From UBA6107 sp964533735 (GTDB taxonomy: Bacteria > Chloroflexota > Anaerolineae > Anaerolineales > Anaerolineaceae): a stretch of DNA of 64,000 nt. The stretch lies in contig CAZHMD010000007.1 of assembly GCA_964533735.1 (NCBI GenBank), positions 70,977-134,976 of the forward strand, given 5' to 3'. Under the pieces are notes generated by a model, which searched no databases, had not been told where the DNA came from, and saw nothing but the letters and a program-made list of their open reading frames with translations. The position numbers and the translations under genes are program-made. Shown in pieces: positions 63,634 through 64,000 of the stretch (position 1 is the stretch's first letter; each line of letters starts with the position of its first letter).

Positions 63634-63674
63634 GGAAATGCTCCCTTTGGTCTCGAATCAATTAGAGCATTTCC
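63634..63674. promoter_or_regulatory. Inverted repeat in the arabinose promoter region
   Basis: GGAAATGCTC (63634-63643) and GAGCATTTCC (63665-63674) are perfect 10-base inverted arms 21 bases apart, between the regulator gene and the binding-protein gene. It may be a hairpin behind the regulator gene or paired half-sites for the regulator. There is no T-run. Confidence 0.4.
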
Positions 63675-63715
63675 TTTTAATTCAATTATCGGTTTTCACC
63701 TCCTTATTTAAATGA

Positions 63716-64000
63716 TTACGAACTTTGACGAATGATCAGTTCCGGTTGAAGGGTGATGTATTTCGGCTCGATCATTTTGTGCTCGATAATCTTGGTCTCA
63801 ATTTGGGAAACAAGCTCTGCAACAGCAACCATCCCTAATTCATTTTGATTTTGCGATACCGTTGTTAACGGCGGGCAATAGAATTCAGATTCTGCAATTC
63901 CATCAAAACCCACTACAGAAAGGTCATTAGGGACCTTTTTGCCGAGTTCAAGGGCACACTGTAAAACGCTCAAAGCCATCTGATCATTCCCAACAAATAC
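63716..64000 (-). CDS. LacI-family regulator, C-terminal part (5' end outside window)
   Basis: The frame is open to the right edge, so the DNA-binding half lies beyond the window. The ~94 visible residues are the C-terminal ligand-binding region of a LacI/GalR regulator: FVGNDQMALSVLQ, GKKVPNDLSVVGFDGI, a PPLTTVSQNQNELG segment and the final LIIRQSS. The VGFDG and PLTTV motifs are diagnostic. It is encoded upstream of, and in line with, the arabinose importer and enzymes, so it is probably their arabinose-responsive repressor. Confidence 0.92.
   Translation of the reverse strand, partial: VFVGNDQMALSVLQCALELGKKVPNDLSVVGFDGIAESEFYCPPLTTVSQNQNELGMVAVAELVSQIETKIIEHKMIEPKYITLQPELIIRQSS

Noticed and set aside
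1..64000. Mobile element or genomic-island borders around the NRPS/lipid cluster
   Set aside because: No transposase, integrase, tRNA or flanking direct repeats were seen; the left border is outside the window.

Overview
The window looks like a chromosomal piece of an anaerobic, heterotrophic Chloroflexota bacterium, probably class Anaerolineae. This is an inference from three things: moderate GC content, three lipoprotein solute-binding proteins with T/A/P/E-rich tethers after the lipidated Cys, and a mix of sugar, nucleoside-type and branched-chain-type ABC transporters with two-component regulation. I saw no rRNA, tRNA, CRISPR array, transposase or phage gene. Both ends cut through genes: a carrier-domain protein on the left and a LacI-type regulator on the right.

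Region 1 (1-19535) is a natural-product or special-lipid cluster. It holds the C-terminal carrier domain of an upstream synthase gene, an NRPS module (C-A-PCP), a terminal NRPS module (C-A-PCP-TE) whose A domain reads as valine-specific, and a Sfp-type phosphopantetheinyl transferase. Then come a 2775-residue PUFA/secondary-lipid-type synthase (KS-ACP-AT-KS-ACP-ACP-KR-DH), a second Sfp-type transferase, and a convergent PfaD-like trans enoyl reductase. All three ACP domains of the lipid synthase carry Thr where the pantetheinylated Ser is expected. This hybrid is the best candidate for an undescribed system.

Region 2 (19717-22430) is a MASE1-GAF histidine kinase and its NarL-type response regulator, closed by a clear terminator. 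Region 3 (22557-30409) is a BMP-family (nucleoside-type) ABC transporter followed by a DUF1116/YlbE-like protein, an FdrA-like protein and a 57-residue protein. These resemble parts of the oxamate carbamoyltransferase system of purine/allantoin breakdown. Region 4 (30441-35635, minus strand) is a small carbohydrate operon: ThuA-like protein, Gfo/Idh/MocA oxidoreductase, GPH-family sugar symporter and an unrecognised 687-residue cytoplasmic enzyme.

Region 5 (36152-53200, plus strand) is a long catabolic run. It has a fumarate-reductase-like flavoprotein, an IclR regulator, a complete Liv-type ABC transporter, an SDR, a 2-keto-3-deoxygluconate kinase and KDPG aldolase. These are followed by an old-yellow-enzyme relative, a CoA-transferase, an enoyl-CoA hydratase, an FAH-family hydrolase, a zinc alcohol dehydrogenase and a YhcH/YiaL protein. 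The pathway ends at pyruvate plus glyceraldehyde-3-phosphate, but the starting substrate is not evident. Just behind it lies a decayed copy of the tail of the 57-residue gene from region 3.

Region 6 (64000-53310, minus strand) is an L-arabinose operon: LacI-type regulator, sugar-binding lipoprotein, ATPase, two permeases (the second fused to an extracytoplasmic domain), an uncharacterised lipoprotein, then ribulokinase-like, arabinose isomerase and ribulose-5-phosphate 4-epimerase genes in BAD order. Each solute-binding-protein gene in the window is followed by a strong hairpin without a T-tract.
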